A stretch of 6,436 nt of DNA. Origin: Acidobacteriota bacterium. GTDB taxonomy: Bacteria; Acidobacteriota; Terriglobia; Acidiferrales; UBA7541. The stretch spans positions 8,872 through 15,307 of the forward strand of contig PKUY01000421.1 of NCBI GenBank assembly GCA_003131705.1. Reading direction: 5' to 3'. Below are positions 5,915-6,436 of the stretch, piece after piece; the first letter of the stretch is position 1; every line of letters starts with the position of its first letter. The notes below the pieces were generated by a model. The model was not told where the DNA came from. It searched no databases and saw only the letters and a program-made list of their open reading frames with translations. The position numbers and the translations under genes are program-made.

Positions 5915-6022
5915 TTATTCAATGCGGACCGGTGTGGCATTCATCCCGATCCTTCCGTCTTTCGTCACGTGTTTGAAGTTGAGAATCCGGCGGTAGAGTT
6001 CAGCGCTTCCCCCAGGAGACAT
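5915..6022 (-). CDS. Possible 35-residue small protein upstream of the synthase, unrecognised
   Basis: An open frame from ATG (6022-6020) to TAA (5917-5915) reads MSPGGSAELYRRIL, NFKHVTKDGRIGMN and ATPVRIE. It ends 43 nt before the preferred synthase start and overlaps the alternative start at 5940 in another frame. The composition is protein-like and basic. There is no evident ribosome binding site, GC in third positions is ordinary, and no family is recognised. An internal ATG (5943-5941) does follow GGAAGG at good spacing and would give a 9-codon leader peptide ending at the same stop. Most likely it is non-coding or a short leader. Confidence 0.18.
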   Translation of the reverse strand: MSPGGSAELYRRILNFKHVTKDGRIGMNATPVRIE

Positions 6023-6348
6023 CCGGAGAGCGCGTCGCGCGGCCGCGAGCCAGCTTCGTGCAGGGCCTTACCTTAGGCAAACACACGAAACGCCCAAGAG
6101 GCCGCTCCACCAAACGCAGGTGTCATATTACGGGATGTAGTGTCGTCGAGGAAGGGCAAAGAGTCAAAGGGAAAGGGTAACGCGGCTACTACCGAAGCGA
6201 CGAGCCGGAAGGGAGGTCCGAGTCTGGAGGGGACAGACCCGGTTTGGGGATTAAGAAGAACAGCTGGGCCGGTAAATTCGTGGAACAATTTTCCGCTCGC
6301 GGCCTGGGACGGTTGAGCGGTCGCCCATCGCCTGATGAAGCGGGGCAG
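5941..6348. other. Intergenic region upstream of the synthase cassette, no convincing gene
   Basis: Apart from the doubtful small frame above, nothing here looks coding. A 71-codon minus frame (6288-6073) has no family resemblance and arbitrary codon use. A possible -35 on the minus strand, TTGACT (6167-6162), has only a poor -10 (GACACT, 6144-6139) at 17-bp spacing, so the cassette promoter is not settled. The motif GGGGACAGACCC (6229-6240), with a 5-bp dyad GTCTG/CAGAC around it (6222-6238), resembles motifs common in intergenic repetitive elements. Confidence 0.4.
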
Positions 6349-6436
6349 CTAATAGTTCAAGTGCCGCAGGACCATCATCGCCCGGAAAACCATCTGCAAT
6401 CCCAGGACGAGGAGCGTATCGCGAACCGCGACGAGT
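6349..6436 (-). CDS. Possible C-terminus of a membrane protein entering from the right edge
   Basis: On the minus strand the frame is open from the window edge to TAG (6351-6349) and gives 28 residues: LVAVRDTLLVLGLQMV, FRAMMVL and RHLNY. It looks like one hydrophobic helix followed by a short basic tail. About 23 of 28 codons end in G or C, higher than the plus-strand frame over the same bases, which supports the minus strand as coding. The piece is too short to place in a family. Confidence 0.4.
   Translation of the reverse strand, partial: LVAVRDTLLVLGLQMVFRAMMVLRHLNY

Noticed and set aside
6139..6167. Possible minus-strand promoter TTGACT plus GACACT for the synthase cassette
   Set aside because: The -35 is good, but the -10 matches only half of the consensus and the implied leader would be about 260 nt.
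6073..6288. 71-codon minus-strand frame upstream of the synthase
   Set aside because: Hydrophobic stretches but no family resemblance, and it contains the translated GGGACAGACC-type intergenic motif.
6241..6436. Open plus-strand frame at the right edge (GKFVEQFSARGLGRLSG)
   Set aside because: GC third-position bias is weaker than in the opposing minus frame, and there is no ribosome binding site or family signature.

Overview
The window is a moderately GC-rich stretch of bacterial chromosome in which every convincing gene lies on the minus strand. The gene mix fits a soil Acidobacterium: a bacillithiol-type bacilliredoxin, a type III polyketide synthase followed by a flavoprotein, a YceI-family protein, DUF3395-like domains and a periplasmic PQQ-type sugar dehydrogenase. 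This assignment is inferred from gene content and protein style; there is no rRNA or other marker gene.

Reading from the left edge, positions 1-546 hold the N-terminal 182 residues of an exported PQQ-dependent sugar dehydrogenase, cut by the window edge. Positions 547-1311 hold no intact gene. They contain a frameshifted, truncated remnant of an AAA-type ATPase (788-1053) and several perfect inverted repeats. A bacilliredoxin of the BrxA/BrxB family (1312-1740) follows, with a strong extended -10 promoter. Next is a secreted protein with two DUF3395-like domains interrupted by one in-frame amber codon (1888-2547), then a small molbindin-like TOBE protein (2686-2895).

The right half holds the most coherent functional unit: a type III polyketide synthase (4819-5871), an FAD-dependent oxidoreductase (3658-4761) and a YceI-family lipid-binding protein (3030-3653). 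They are transcribed in that order with gaps of 57 and 4 nt. A plausible reading is that the synthase makes an alkylresorcinol or alkylpyrone-like lipid, the flavoprotein oxidises or reduces it, and the exported YceI protein binds a lipidic product or partner. The product itself cannot be read from the sequence. The last 500 bases are mostly non-coding and end in what may be the C-terminus of a membrane protein entering from beyond the right edge.

No tRNA, rRNA, CRISPR array, intact insertion sequence or recognisable riboswitch was seen. The observations most worth following are the synthase-flavoprotein-YceI cassette, the amber codon between the paired domains, and the decayed ATPase beside the hairpin-rich spacer.
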